Assembly (NCBI GenBank): GCA_032718475.1
Contig: JAUCBJ010006300.1
Span: forward strand, 1-63,049
Length of the DNA stretch: 63,049 bases
Direction: 5' to 3'
Origin: Nemertoderma westbladi
Lineage: Eukaryota > Xenacoelomorpha > Nemertodermatida > Nemertodermatidae
Part shown: in pieces, positions 22,027 through 35,200 of the stretch
How positions within the stretch are numbered: position 1 is the first letter of the stretch
Layout of the letters: each line of letters begins with the position of its first letter
Program-made: the position numbers and the translations under genes
Notes under the pieces: generated by a model
Database searches by the model: none
The model's input: only the letters and a program-made list of their open reading frames with translations
What the model was told of the DNA's origin: nothing

Positions 22027-23454
22027 ATGACTCAGTTGATAGAAGATGATCGGATATACAGGGAGCGATATACTCTACCTTTACAAGCGTTTGTTGATAG
22101 CTTGATACGCAGCGACGCTAGTCCAACTACAGGGAGCGATATACTCTACCTTTACAAGCGTTTGTTGATAGCTTGATACGCAGCGACGCTAGTCCAACTA
22201 CTCCGGAGGGCGATGGTCGTTATATCGAACCGCCGATGTCCCAGGAGCAACTTACGTGTGAATTGGACTATCGAAAATTCACTGCTCGCTATACGCATCG
22301 TAATGGTACACATATGGACTTCTTAACTACTGGTCATCCTATCGATTTACACGATACGGACGATTTCGACACCGAAAGGGAAATGGTACTATTTAAATAT
22401 CCTACCCAGCGGAGTCGGAACGATAAACTGAAAATAGAATGCGAAAATTCTATTCGAAATCGACTCGAAAGAGAAGACGTTAAAGAACCGGATAAGCGCA
22501 GTACCTCCAACGTATATTTGGAATTCTTGAGAGAAACGTTGTAAAACCGAATAAATATCACCCGCGTTTCCCCTACAAGACGTGCGTCTTTGGTATTATT
22601 GCGATGAATGCCCAAGACCCAACCAACAAACGGAAAGACATATACATCCGCGGAGACGTTGCTTTAAACACGGTTTTACTCGCTATATTTACGGGAGTTT
22701 CGAGCGAAACTTGTTCGATGTATCACCTACGCTCGCTCGATTCAAACGATCCTTAAATAAACCAATGATCAGAGTTCCGGAATACTCAGTCAGACCTCCT
22801 CATTCCCTAGTTAGACCTCAGACTCTTGATCCTAATAGTATCACGGATCCTCCCGAACTGTACTCACTGTTCAAAGATCTAGTGTTACCTGAACAATTAG
22901 TCGGTGGCACTCCGGTTGTGAGATCCCTAGATATTCGTCCATCTTACCTAGTCGGATTGGGACGCGGACATCTAATATCGCCATTCAACCGTATCATCGT
23001 CCCTGTTTAACCCGATACAACCTGTCACCGAGGCGGAGGAAAGAGTTGTACGAAACACGTTGGACACTATTCGTCAAAAGATCGGAAAATGAACCTACAA
23101 TTGTTTAGAGAAACGTAAATAGCAGCAGCAAGTCCAAGCGGTAAACGAATTAACTTTATCTCAGTTCGATCAGGAAATTCAGAATCTCTAAGAAGATATC
23201 GAACTTGGACGACCCTATTCTCTGCAAGAGTTTTGGACGAACGCATCCAACGATAAGCGGAGGAAAATCAGCTCGAGGAGAAGCATATCGAAATGGACGA
23301 GACATCGACCGTAACCCTAACCTTCCGATGCAATTGTATTGCACCCTTCACCCAGGAGTACAGCCCTCCTAGTAAAGTGGCTCGCCCCAAAGAGAAAAGG
23401 ACTCTTGCTAGCCTCAAAAAACTGCGTAAATGCCGTCCGCGCAAGAAAAACTAA
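22027..23454 (+). pseudogene. BEL copy B ORF2, unrecognised protein, disrupted
   Basis: It starts with ATG at 22027 (MTQLIEDD; copy C has MTELIEDD). A 71-bp tandem duplication (repeat starts about 22061 and 22132) shifts the frame. Open segments then run to 22544, from 22582 to 23010, and in decayed form to the stop at 23452-23454, where the basic tail matches copy A. The N-terminal part is acidic and polar. The middle contains YIYGSFERNLFDVSP. No signal peptide, membrane helix, zinc finger or catalytic motif is recognised. Its place after the pol-equivalent region is where some retroelements keep env or accessory genes, but the sequence does not support an envelope glycoprotein. Confidence 0.7.
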
Positions 23455-23521
23455 CTGTTTAGAGTATTTTTATATTTTAGAAACTGTGATTTTTTATATT
23501 TTATAGAATTAAATCCCATTT

Positions 23522-23532
23522 TCTGGGAGCGG
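23522..23532 (+). other. Polypurine tract of BEL copy B
   Basis: TCTGGGAGCGG directly before the 3' LTR, identical to copy A. Likely plus-strand primer. Confidence 0.55.
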
Positions 23533-24732
23533 TGTAAAGGCTTTTCGCGGATCTAGCTGTTATTTTCCCCGCAAAGTACTCTGTAGGTGTTTTAACGGAC
23601 ATAAAAAGCCGTTTCCTTACTGTACCGGTGTTTTAGTGGACATAAAAAGCCATTTCTTCTGTATGTGTACTTTAGCGGACATAACTAGCGATCTTATGTC
23701 GCAATAAGCCAAAATCCTCTTGATACAGTGTAGTTACCATGACGACATCTAACAGCTGATATGTCCACGTGTAACATTTCTTTGTTCTTTGTTCTCTCTT
23801 TGTTCGGTCGACCAATCAGAGCGTTTTTTGACTCTGTGTTGGAGATTGTATACAGAAACTCATGCAATTGAGTCAGTATGTGTATTTTGTCCACAGCCAG
23901 AAGACCGGCTTTGGAATATCTGTGGTTTCAGGCTTTAGCCAAACATTAGTAGGCTTGATCATAGAAACGTATAACTGTTATCATATCTAATCATATCGCA
24001 ACACAAACTAATCACAAGTCAGTGTGTCAAATCATATTGTCAACTACAAACACCGCATTTTTACTGCTATTTACTGTCGGTTATTCAATATATCAGTTGA
24101 TGGAATATTGTTATATTTGGATAATATCGATCAATAATCAGAAACCCCAATCTTCTTGATATACTGAAGGTTAGAGAGACCGGTTACATATAACAATTGC
24201 GACTTACATTAAAGTGGTTTTGGAGTGAATCTAATGCTATTTCATAGGCACTACATGAGTCGGTTGCTGTTCTCTTTATATGTGACTAAAATTAGTGAAG
24301 GTCGGCAGATCGGTGTGCAGCATTGTGCGGTAGTGTGCATGATTGTGACTGATAACAAAGCATCTCCTAAAGAATGCGCTTTATACGTGAATCCATAGCC
24401 ATCCCGTTGTGTCTAGTGTAAGACATAACTCTGTTTATATATTTAGAGCGCCACGTCCTAAAGGAACTGTTAATATTTCCCGAAAGTGAATAATATTTGT
24501 CAGAGATTATATATTAACGATCAGTCGAATAATACAGTAGGCCTACACCGCAATAAGGTCAAAGCTTCCGAATCCAGTCTCCCGGGTATATCCAGCGGGT
24601 GAATGGTCGCGCATAGACTGGCTTCGGCTAATGTAGTGTATCAAATACTCGTCATAGGCTAAAGTCGATTTATAATCTAGAAGACATTTAAATTTGGCAG
24701 GTTAAACTGCTAAAGGTCTGAAAGCGCGAACA
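23533..24732 (+). repeat. 3' LTR of BEL copy B
   Basis: 1200 bp, TGTAAAGG...GCGCGAACA, followed by the target duplication TGTTC. It is almost identical to 11057-12280. The identical antisense small ORFs in both LTRs are a by-product of this. Confidence 0.93.
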
Positions 24733-24737
24733 TGTTC

Positions 24738-25080
24738 CAAGATATGTCACTAGAACACTAGAACAGAACTGACACTAGAACAAAATCGCCTCCGCTTTGC
24801 AGGACATTGCTTTCGCCATGAGGACCAGCCAGTGCATAATCTTGTACTTTGGCAGCCTCATGGAGTGAATGAGCATGATGGACAGCCCATGACTTTCTTG
24901 AGACGCATCTTAAAGGCCTTGGCCTTGAAGATGCGGATGATCTAGCAAATGTCATGGGTGATAGGGAGTTGTGGCGGTGCAATTTTGTCGATAAGCCGGC
25001 ACAGCATTCTTAAAAATGCAGCTGCAATGCAGCATGCCGATCCTAGAAGTAGATATGTAGGGAACATAAATTAGCCTTTA
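24738..25080 (+). pseudogene. LINE ORF2 C-terminal remnant, the insertion site of copy B
   Basis: One frame contains RLRFAGHCFRHEDQP and LVLWQPHG, the same motif order as the LINE fragment at 8830-9210 but a different element. Stops and frameshifts follow. Copy B interrupts it upstream of this motif, since the bases before 11052 continue the sequence once one TGTTC is removed. Confidence 0.7.
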
Positions 25081-25745
25081 GTAAGCTGGTAGGTAACATC
25101 AATGAAACAGGGGAGTGGTTTAAGTGCAGCAAAGACATGTAAAGTGAGGGACATTTCACCATAAAGTGCGGGACACGTGCGATTTTATCATTTATAAACA
25201 CATTAAATCGTTAATTATTACATAATTCAGACTAAATAAGTGATAGTTATAAACTTTTCAGTGAGATTGCCACATATAATTTGAACTTAAAAATGAATGA
25301 CAATGCAACTAACCCTAACCAAAATACTAAACCTAACCTACCAAACTTACGTGGCCCTGTAAAGCCCCTTACTACTGCGTACATGTATACATGTGACTGC
25401 CTGTCAAGTAAGTGTAAGGTAGTCAAACCCAACACGGTAACATGTGTTGTTCATCTTGCACGTCATCACTGTTAGCTTAGAACCGTAGGCCCTCCGCCCT
25501 ACAATGTACAGTACATGTGCCACTTTTTATGTATGTATTATTATTATTAAACACTACTTTGCAATTGCCATATAATATTACAGAAAATACATGCAGATTG
25601 TAACAATAATTATATACCTAACTAATAAAAATATAACTAGTAGTTGTTAACTATCATAGCTAGTATAATATAAAATAATAACTAATAGCAAATTGTAGTT
25701 TAATTAGAACAGTAGAATGCATGTTAGTAATTGAATTACTTAGTT
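25081..25745. other. No gene seen
   Basis: AT-rich. The phrase TAAAGTGCGGGACA occurs at about 25163 and at 10768, on either side of copy B, so it may be part of another old repeat. The 64-codon frame at 25281 has no recognisable features. Confidence 0.4.
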
Positions 25746-26981
25746 CCACGAAGCTAAGGAAAATCAACTACTTTCGCTAAGAAAGATTTTCCTTAGCTGA
25801 GATGGTCTATTCATAGTGGGCTATTTTACTTGTGTGAGGCAGATTTGGTTTTTTTTGATAGGTGAAAAAACTAGCCTTTAAAAGTACCCTGAAATTTTGC
25901 ATGTATATACTACTCGTCGAGGCGCATCTTTTGGGCTGGGTCTCATATCCAGGAAAAATCTGGTTTCCGTGGCAACGGACTTAGAAAAAAGTCTATGTAT
26001 TTCAAGTCAATATTTAAAACTCTATTTGTAGGAAAACTATAATAGATATAAACTTGGGGTTTCTCAACACAACTATAAGGTCCATAGCAGAGCCGATTGA
26101 GGTTAAATAGAAAATCCAGTTACCTTGGCAACCGGGCTAGACAGATGTTAAAATTTATAAAATGTTAATTTGAAGCCTAAGGTTAAGGTGTTATGACTTG
26201 GGACCAACCCCTACCCCCACTATATAACTTATTCTGCATCCGAATTACATTGTTCTATTTTTCAGTTACCATGACAACCGCTGAAAACAGATGTTTTTAT
26301 TCAAAACTTATTCATTTGGACATAGACTTCACGATAAAATTTTACAAAACTGGGTATGTGTTATCTGGACCACGAGTTGGAACTTTTAGTGAAACTTAAA
26401 TTATTCCAGAAATTTAGTTACCATGGTAACTGTAGTTTATTAAACTCTATATCATTCAAATCTATATTGATAACTCTATTTGTAGCAAAACTGTAATATA
26501 TATAAACTTGGGGTTTTGCAACTCATCTATAAGATCCATATCCAAGCCGTTTGAGGTTAATTAGAAAATACAGTTACCATAGCAACAAGTCTAAACAGAT
26601 GTTAAAATTTATAAAATGATAATTTGAAGCACAAGTTAATAGTATTATGACTTGGGACTAACCCCTACCCCCACAATATGACTTATTCTGCATCCGAATT
26701 ACATTGTTCTATTTTTCAGTTTCCATGACAACCACTGCAAACAGATGCAATTTGATAGAAAATCGGTAATCTGGACATAAACTACAATATTTTCTGAAAC
26801 TCAGTATATGTGTTATCTGAACCACAATCTGTACTGAATTTTTTTTCAAAGGTTAAAGCAACAGTTCCAGAGAACTCTAGTTTCCATGGGAATAGAAGTT
26901 AATTATTGACAATTGCTACTAAGCGAGGCTAAGCAACGAACCAAAGTGTGGCCGTTTGTTTAATTTTCCTTAGCTTCGTGG
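25746..26981. mobile_element. TIR element with X-box-like palindromes, unit 1
   Basis: It starts CCACGAAGCTAAGGAAAAT and ends with the exact complement. Seven palindromic motifs of the type GTTNCC-AT-GGYAAC lie at 25963, 26119, 26265, 26417, 26573, 26719 and 26880, spaced 146-161 bp. Three (26119, 26417, 26573) match the RFX X-box consensus GTNRCC-N2-RGYAAC exactly. An internal 454-bp repeat explains the spacing. No coding sequence of note. A 20-bp perfect palindrome, GCATTTCCTTTAGGAAATGC, follows the right end. Confidence 0.8.
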
Positions 26982-27016
26982 TTGCATTTCCTTTAGGAAA
27001 TGCCTTTCTCGTAGAT

Positions 27017-28256
27017 CCACGAAGCTAAGGAAAATCAACTACTTTCGCTAAGAAAGATTTTCCTTAGCTGAGATGGTCTATTCATAGTGGGCTATTTTAC
27101 TTGTGTGAGGCAGATTTGGGGTTTTTTGATAGGCGAAAAAACTAGCCTTTAAAAGTACCCTGAAATTTTGCATGTATATACTACTCGACGAGGCGCATCT
27201 TTTGGGCCGGGTCTCATATCCAGGAAAAATCTGGTTTCCATGGCAACGGACTTCAAAAAAAGTCTATGTATTTCAAGTCAATATTTATAACTCTATTTGT
27301 AGGAAAACTATAATAGATATAAACTTGGGGTTTCGCAACACAACTATAAGGTCCATAGCAGATCCGATTGAGGCTAAATAGAAAATCCAGTTACCTTGGC
27401 AACCGGGATAAACAGATGTTAAAATTTATAAAATGTTAATTTGAAGCCTAAGGGCAAGGTGTTATGACTTGGGACCAACCCCTACCCCCACTATATAACT
27501 TATTCTGCATCCGAATTACATTGTTCTATTTTTCAGTTACCATGACAACCGCTGAAAACATATGTTTTTATTCAAAACTTATTCATTTGGACATAGACTT
27601 CACGATAAAATTTTACAAAACTGGGAATGTGTTATCTGGACCACTAGTTGGAACTTTTAGTGAAACTTAAATTATTCCAGAAATTTAGTTACCATGGTAA
27701 CTGTAGTTTATTAAACTCTATATCATTCAAATCTATATTGATAACTCTATTTGTAGCAAAACTGTAATATATATAAACTTGGGGTTTTGCAACTCATCTA
27801 TAAGATCCATATCCAAGCCGTTTGAGGTTAATTAGAAAATACAGTTACCATAGCAACAAGTCTAAACAGATGTTAAAATTTATAACATGATAATTTGAAG
27901 CACAAGTTAATAGTATTATGACTTGGGACTAACCCCTACCCCCACTATATGACTTATTCTGCATCCGAATTACATTGTTCTATTTTTCAGTTTCCATGAC
28001 AACCACTGCAAACAGATGCATTTTGATAGAAAATCGGTAATTTGGACATAAACTACAATATTTTCTGAAACTCAGTATATATATGTGTTATCTGAACCAC
28101 AATTTGTACTGAATTTTTTTTCAAAGGTTAAAGCAACAGTTCCAGAGAACTCTAGTTTCCATGGGAATAGAAGTTAATTATTGACAATTGCTACTAAACG
28201 AGGCTAAGCAACGAACCAAAGTGTGGCCGTTTGTTTAATTTTCCTTAGCTTCGTGG
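27017..28256. mobile_element. TIR element with X-box-like palindromes, unit 2
   Basis: Nearly identical to unit 1 with the same inverted ends. The X-box-like sites recur at matching positions (first one 27234). It is separated from unit 1 by 35 bp containing the GCATTTCC...GGAAATGC palindrome. Confidence 0.8.
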
Positions 28257-28327
28257 TTGCATTTCCTTTAGGAAATGCCTTTCTCGTAATAATAGTGATA
28301 ACAGTTTCATTCAATTTTTGAATAAAT

Positions 28328-29563
28328 CCACGAAGCTAAGGAAAATCAACTACTTTCGCTAAGAAAGATTTTCCTTAGCTGAGATGGTCTATTCATAGTG
28401 GGCTATTTTACTTGTATGGGGCAGATTTGGTTTTTTTTGGTCGGGGAAAAAACTAGCCTTTAAAAGTACCCTGAAATTTTGCATGTATATACAACTCATC
28501 AAGGCGCGTCGTGTGGGATGGGTCTCATCTCCAGGAAAAATCTGGTTTCCATGGCAACGGACTTAGAAAAAAGTCTATGTATTTCAAGTCAATATTTGTA
28601 ACTCTATTTGTAGGAAAACTATAATACATATAAACTTGGGGTTTCTCAACTCAACTATAAGGTCCATAGCAGAGCCGACTGAGGTTCAATAGAAAATCCA
28701 GTTACCTTGGCAACCGGGCTAAACAGATGTTAAAATTTTTAAAATGTTAATTTGAAGCCTAAGGTTAAGGTGTGATGACTTGGGACCAATCCCTACCCCC
28801 ACTATATAACTTATTCTGCGTCCGAATTTGATTGTTCTATTTTGCAGTTACCTTGACAACCGCTGAAAACAGATGTTTTTATACGAAAATTATTCATTTG
28901 TACATAGACTTCACGATAAAATTTTACGAAACTAGGTATGTGTTATCTGGACCACTAGTTGGAACTTTTAGTGAAACTCAAAACATTCCAGAAATATCTA
29001 GTTACCATGGTAACTGTAGTTTTTTTAAAGTTATATATCATTCAAGTCTATAATCATAACTCTATTTGGAGAAAAACTGTAATATATATAAACTTGGGGT
29101 TTTGCAACTCATCTATAAGGTCCATATACAAGCCGTTCGAAGTTAATTAGAAAATCCATTTACCATAGCAACAAGAGTAAACAGATGTTAAAATTAATAA
29201 AATGATAATTTGAAGCACAATTTAATAGTATTATGACTTGGGACCAACACCTACCCCCACTATATGACTTATTCTGCATCCGAATTACATTGTTCTATTT
29301 TTCAGTTTCCATGACAACCACTGCAAACAGATGCATTTTGATAGAAAATCTGTAATTTGGACATAAACTACAATATTTTCTGAACCTCGATGTGTTATCT
29401 GAAAAACAATCTGGACTGAATCTTTTTTCAAAGGTAAAACCAACAGTTCCAGAGAACTCTAGTTTCCATGGGAATAGAAGTTATTTATTGGCAAATGTTA
29501 CTAAACGAGGCTAAGCAACGAACCAAATTGTGGCCGTTTGTTTAATTTTCCTTAGCTTCGTGG
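28328..29563. mobile_element. TIR element with X-box-like palindromes, unit 3
   Basis: More diverged than units 1 and 2 but same ends and order. One site that is perfect in units 1 and 2 (GTTACCATAGCAAC) has lost its first G here (near 29159). Confidence 0.8.
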
Positions 29564-31408
29564 TTGCATTTCCTTTAGGAAATGCCTTTCTAGTAAATAA
29601 TATTGAGGGTTATAGCCGGGTAGGCCCATTTATGCCGTAACCCTTAAATTTTAATGTAACTTTGGTGCGAATTGCAGAATTGATAACAGTGAAAAATCTT
29701 GATTTCCTTTGCTATAGCTACAGTATACTGGTATATACGGAGTGAATTTAATTTGAATTTATTATTATCCTTTACACTTTAAGTCAATTTTCAATGAATT
29801 AGAAATACACATACCTGCATACCGCAGTACCGGTACACAAATACAATAACTAGAACCACAGTCCACAAGCAAATAGCTGCAATGCTAGTTCAGCCTGATG
29901 GACTTGATTACCGATCAATTTGTATTACCGGTACTGGTACCGGCTGACCGGTGCCGTACCAGAAACGTGACTGCACCCAATTCGGTTTGAAAAATAAGTC
30001 CTGACTGCCTGAAGACCCTGAAGTCTTAGTGCGTAATCCCTGACTGCCTGACCTACTGACGGTAATGCCCGAAGTAAACTTTACTCTTTTCCTTCTTTTA
30101 CCGTTTTATATTTATATTTATATTAGGGCCTATCGGTACCTGGTTCTGGCACGGTAAATTGCAGTTCTCTAGCAGTCTATCCTAATTCAGTAATTAATAT
30201 CAGACAGTCCACTCAGTCCACTTGCAGTCAGAATATGTAATAAACTGATAAATATTAAATATCATACCGTACTCTCTGGGTTCTATCACATTCAGACATT
30301 TGACTGTTTGAGGCACAGTCAGACAGTGATGTACCGGTATTAATTATAATTTTTAGTTCATTTCGTAGGGCTGTAGGTGGTAGGGGCCTACTTTTTAAAT
30401 ACTGAAATAATAGGCCTATAGGACTAACTTACAACTGTACTATAGGGCCTATTATTATTTTGTGAATTACTTTACAGTAATTTGTTGTGGCATTTTATAG
30501 GCCTACTGATACCGAAGTATTATTCTGTTATTCATGTAATCAATAATTTTAAAATCAATTATAATTAAATTTAAAAATCATTTTATTGGTACCGGTACGA
30601 TTTATTTTAAGTCAAATTATTATTAAGCAATTCTGCAATTATTATATTACAGTGCATATTTTTAGGAATTGTGGAATTTTGTACAATAATAAATCAATTT
30701 ACAGTTTGTGGCATTTATTAGGTAATTGTTAATTTAGCAGTTTTAGTTAATTAGGTACGGTATGCAATATTCAGATATTACAGCTGTACAGTGCAATGGA
30801 TGCTATTCAAGTACCGGTATTGGTATTATTGCTACTATTACGTTAATTAATAGGCCTAAATAAACTTTCAAATAATTAGGTTTCTGTAAGAGCTGAAGAG
30901 GGAACAGAGGAATCAACACACTTTGAAAAGGAGTGGTTTGCCATGGACTGATGGACATAGCTGAATCAACAAAGTTTTTAAAAAAGTATAAGTGGTTCAC
31001 CATGCAGCCATGGGCATAGCCGCATAGGCAGTCAGCAGGTCAGGGAGAAGTTCTATTTTCAACTGAGTTGAAATTTCAACTTTATTTTTTAAAATTCAAC
31101 TTTTTGTTAAAATTCAACTTTTGGAGTAGAGTTTAAAATTCAACTTTTTTTAAAATTCAACTCAGGAGCCGGAGGTGCCAAAATGGCCGGAGCCGGAGCC
31201 GGAGGCCGGAGCTCCGATCGAGCCCTAATAGATACGCTTCTAAAATGAGTAGGCCTACTACTGTACTATCTGTACTATCTGACTATGACTGTATGAAGAT
31301 GTAAACGGAATGTTGCATAGGCTTGATAATGATAATTTGATCTAGGCCTAAATTTATCAGTTTATAACAAACACAGAAATAATACTGGGATTCGACAATT
31401 AATCAATT
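29564..31408. other. Upstream region of the aminopeptidase gene
   Basis: No ORF of interest. The region is rich in the palindromes TAGGCCTA and TACCGGTA, and AT-rich otherwise. Promoter, transcription start and any 5' non-coding exon must be here or further upstream, but I cannot place them. TTCAACTTTT-type repeats occur at 31068-31160. Confidence 0.45.
31160..31220. repeat. GGAGCC-rich repeat, possible hAT-type terminus
   Basis: A run of GGAGCCGGAG units. The complement of its right end reads TTAGGGCTCGATCGGAGCTC, which resembles hAT-like termini. A similar run in the opposite orientation lies at 46040-46115 and is followed by CATCCCTAGCG. They may be ends of related repeats. Confidence 0.4.
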
Positions 31409-32299
31409 ATGACTTCATCGTCAATGGAATATAAGCCGTTAAAAGAAATCTCACTTCCCTTCTCTATGGAAATGGGGGAAAGCTCGCTTATTGGCCCAAC
31501 CGACAGAGACTCCATCCAATCAGAACAAACGGACAGAGAAATAACTAGTTCCGCGTTATTAGACACAGACCAACCTAATATGGATGTATTAGAAACCGAA
31601 CTACCTAATGTCGATACAACAGGGGATAGAAAACGTCGACGAGTCAGATACGAAGGTTTTAAACTTCCCGCCTCCCCTAACTGTACAGAAAAACGAGCTT
31701 TAATTACTTTAGGGTTCGTGTTAGCTGCTATTGTCTGTGTAGCAGCTATTGCCGGATTGAGTAGACCTTGGGCACCTAAAAATAAACCTTTTTCTGAAAT
31801 AACACATAACAATATGTCGGATAACAGGCCATCGCATCACGAGTTCCTTTGGAACTCAACCCGTCTCCCTTTATTCGCAATACCTACTCATTACTCGATA
31901 CACCTAAACCCTAATATTTCTCTTTCAACTCTCACTGCGACAACTAATATAACATTTAATCTCCAGAAACCTTCTAAATTTATTATATTAAATACAAAAA
32001 ATTTAATTATTGATTCATTGCACAGTTTCTTAGAGTTTAATAAACAAATAATCTACATCAGCTCTATAACAAGCAGTAGTTCTTTAGAGATGACTTGTTT
32101 CTCATTTCCTTCCTCACTCACCCCTGCTACCTACCTACTCTCTATCAGCTACTCCCGTACACTCCATCGCCAACTATCGGGTCTGTATATCTCTTCGTAC
32201 ACCGACCGTTCCGGTAACCAACATCCCATCGCTTCGACTCAACTCGAACCCACCTTCGCCCGTTCAGTGTTTCCTTGCTTTGACGAACCTGCGTTCAAG
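31409..32299 (+). CDS. Aminopeptidase exon 1: cytoplasmic tail, membrane anchor, N-terminal domain
   Basis: 891 nt, ending in phase 0 at FDEPAFK|gtcagt. The start is the first ATG of an open frame and gives an anchor [20 protein letters not shown] preceded by basic RKRRRVR, as expected for type II topology. The ectodomain starts with [17 protein letters not shown], the usual M1 entry. The intron starts at 32300. Confidence 0.9.
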
Positions 32300-35200
32300 G
32301 TCAGTTCAAAGCCGCTATTGGGTTATATTTATTCATTTATATTTACTACCGGTAGTTAAGGTACCGGTATATAACTATTTGTAGACAGACGTGAATTATT
32401 TTGCAAGTCATACAACAAGGACAATTAGTATAGAAACGGGCCTCCCAGAGTTTCATTTTTCCTCTTTTTTCCCTTTTTTTCTTTTTTTTGTCCATTTTCA
32501 GCTTGCCGTTGATATTGACAAGGTTATAACAGAGATTGACGGGCATATGCCGATTTTTATTTTGACAAAAATCATAAGCTAAGCTCCATAAAAATATAGC
32601 AGTGGAGGGAACTTTACTATATTTATTTTCTGAGGGGACGGCGGATATATTATAATTGACACAAAACCCGCCTTGGTGATGGGTGAATTAATATTGTTGA
32701 TTTTCAATTTAGGAAAAGGAACAGGTTGCAGTGGCAGTCTATTCTAACCAAAACAATAAAAGAAAGCCCTTAACACGGTTACAGTTTCATTTTTGCTCGT
32801 AATCAGCTGTTATTTGCATCCGTTTTCCCTTGGAGCTGGTTGGATTTTGATTGCGTCTAAAAGCCTTTAAATTGTTATTTATATAACCTTTGTTTTTTTT
32901 TATTTCATTGATATGTTAATTCATAATATGATTCATATTGCCATTGCCGATGTCGTGGTCGCTCTCTTTCTGTGTCTCTACTTTTTAACTTACTTTGATC
33001 TCTTCCTGTCATTTAATACAGTGACGTTTCTTAACAGGCCTATATAAGGTTAATGAAATATAGTGTTTACTATACTATCCCTTTTTTAAAGATAAAATCA
33101 ATACAGTTTTTCCCTTTTTTTGAACATCAGTCCCTTTTTCCTTTTTTTTGAAAATATAAATTCCTTTTTTTCATCGATTTTTTTGGCTGGGCGGGCAGAG
33201 AAAGAATCTTATTCAGATATAAAATATATATGTATAATTGTACGGTATAACTATAAATATCGAGTGTTAGTGCTATGTTACACCTATGGCTACACCTACG
33301 CTTACCGTTAGCTGTTCATTTTTTAAAAAAATTATGTTCTAGAGCAAATATTTTTTGTTCTAGAACCCTCTGAACCCCAAGGACAATATCGTGAGAATAA
33401 ATGTTGTACAGGGTTGGTGATGGAATAGAGACCCCTTCTTAAGTCCTCTGGGAACACAGATTCTACGTGAGTCAATACTGCTGCCGAATTTAAGGAAAAT
33501 TAAACTTTGCTGGTAATATGCTAGTAGAATGGCCGTAATAAGGGGATTAGTTCCATGATCTATGAGTTTCCTAATTATTAGAGTGGTATACTCTATGCTA
33601 ACAAAGGCCGAATCGATATCAAGCTGGCATAGATAAACAGGAGACCCTCTGGAGTGATAATACTCAATGAGTTCTAGCAAGGTTGCTATTACGGTGACTA
33701 TCCCATGTTTCTTTTTGTACGCTAACTGGTTATGATGATTTGATTTGCTCTCCAGGAAGTTGCTGAGAATAATATACTCCAGAATTTTCGCAAAGATGCT
33801 AGTGGGAGCGATTGGGCGGTATGATGATGGTTTACGCGGATCCCTGTTCTTGCCCTTATAATAAATAAGCTAGTAAGGACAGAGTGACTGAAGAAATCAG
33901 GTACTGTAAAAGCTTCTGTGGGATATAACTGGCCCCTTTGCTTCGCAATCCAGTTTCCCCCCAGGCGCTGGAATACTCTAAAAAGGTTCTCTAACTGTAT
34001 ATATATTCCCCTCGCCCGCAAGGTACCGTTACAGGTGTTTTAACGGACATAAAAGTCATTCTGCTATATACGTGTTTTAGCGGACATGGTAAGGCAAAAA
34101 ACCTGCAATGCACCAAATACCTTTCACAGCTTAGCCGTGATGATTCATATTACGACATCTAACAGCTGGTTGCTGACATGGAAACAGCCATTGGACGCAT
34201 GGTTCTTTGTTTGGCTTGAGCCAATCAGAGCGATTTTTCCTGTCGACGTGTAGCTTTTCGGCCGATCATAAGGAGATTGTTCAGTCTTACTGTTTTTACT
34301 TGATACTTTGTTGTTATTGCTGTCTAGGCCAGGAACAACGGCTCTAGAATCAATTCGTTTCATACTTTTAGAAGAAACATTTAGTAGGCTAAAATTATAG
34401 AGCGTATGACTGTTATCTAATCAATTCAATGCAATTCTTAACAATTTCATTCATAATTCAATACTTTGTTGTTATTACTGTTCAACATACATTATTATAC
34501 TGCTATTTACTGTTGTGTTTGGTTGAATATTATTTGGAGAACATATATAAAGAACCCAAATTTCCCAATTTTCTTGATACACTACAGGTTAGAGAGACGG
34601 GTTATATATAGCGATTGCGACTTATATTGTTGTGGTTTGTAGTGAATTTAATGCTATTTGATAAGCACTACATTGGTCCGTTGCTATTCCCTTTATATAT
34701 GATAAAATACATTGACGGTCGGCAAATTAGTGAGCAGTATTGTGTGTTACCGGTAGTGTGCATGATTGTGACTGATAACTAAGCATTTCCTAAAGAATGC
34801 GCCTCATACGTGAATCTTAAGCCTTACCGACTTACCGTTGTGATTAGTGTAAGTCATATCTCTGTCTATTTAGATAGAGCGCCACGTCCTAAAGGAACTG
34901 TTAATATTTCCCGAAAGTAAATAATATTAGTCAGAAATTAATTATTAACGATCAATCGAATAATACAATACCGTAAGCTTCACTGCAATAATAATTTAAG
35001 CCGACAGAATCCAGTCTCCCGGGATTATCCAGCGGGTGAATGGACGCGCACTAGGCTGGCTTCTGCTAATGTTGTGTTTGTTGGTATTAAATATTTGTCA
35101 TCTTCTAAAGTATATTTATAAACCAAAAGACATATAAATTTTGGCAGGTTAAACTGCTAAAGGTCTTCAAAAGCGCGTACAATAACAGTCATTATTGACT

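Larger units (their letters stand above)
11057..24732 (+). mobile_element. BEL/Pao-type LTR retrotransposon, copy B, full length and non-autonomous
   Basis: A 13.7-kb element bounded by near-identical LTRs and by the 5-bp duplication TGTTC (11052-11056 and 24733-24737). Order: 5' LTR, 3-kb leader, ORF1 (Gag and protease), 1.65-kb non-coding block, ORF2, purine tract, 3' LTR. The Gag/protease segment has the domain architecture of BEL/Pao elements, but reverse transcriptase, RNase H and integrase are absent. Copy C has the same plan. ORF1 carries two nonsense codons and ORF2 is disrupted by a 71-bp tandem duplication, so it cannot move by itself. The LTRs differ by only a few indels and substitutions, so insertion was fairly recent. 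Confidence 0.9.

Noticed and set aside
22582-23010. A separate gene of 142 codons
   Set aside because: It is the middle part of the disrupted ORF2 of BEL copy B, in the shifted frame.
22027-23454. ORF2 as a retroviral-type envelope gene
   Set aside because: No signal peptide, transmembrane helix, cysteine pattern or cleavage site is visible in any copy.
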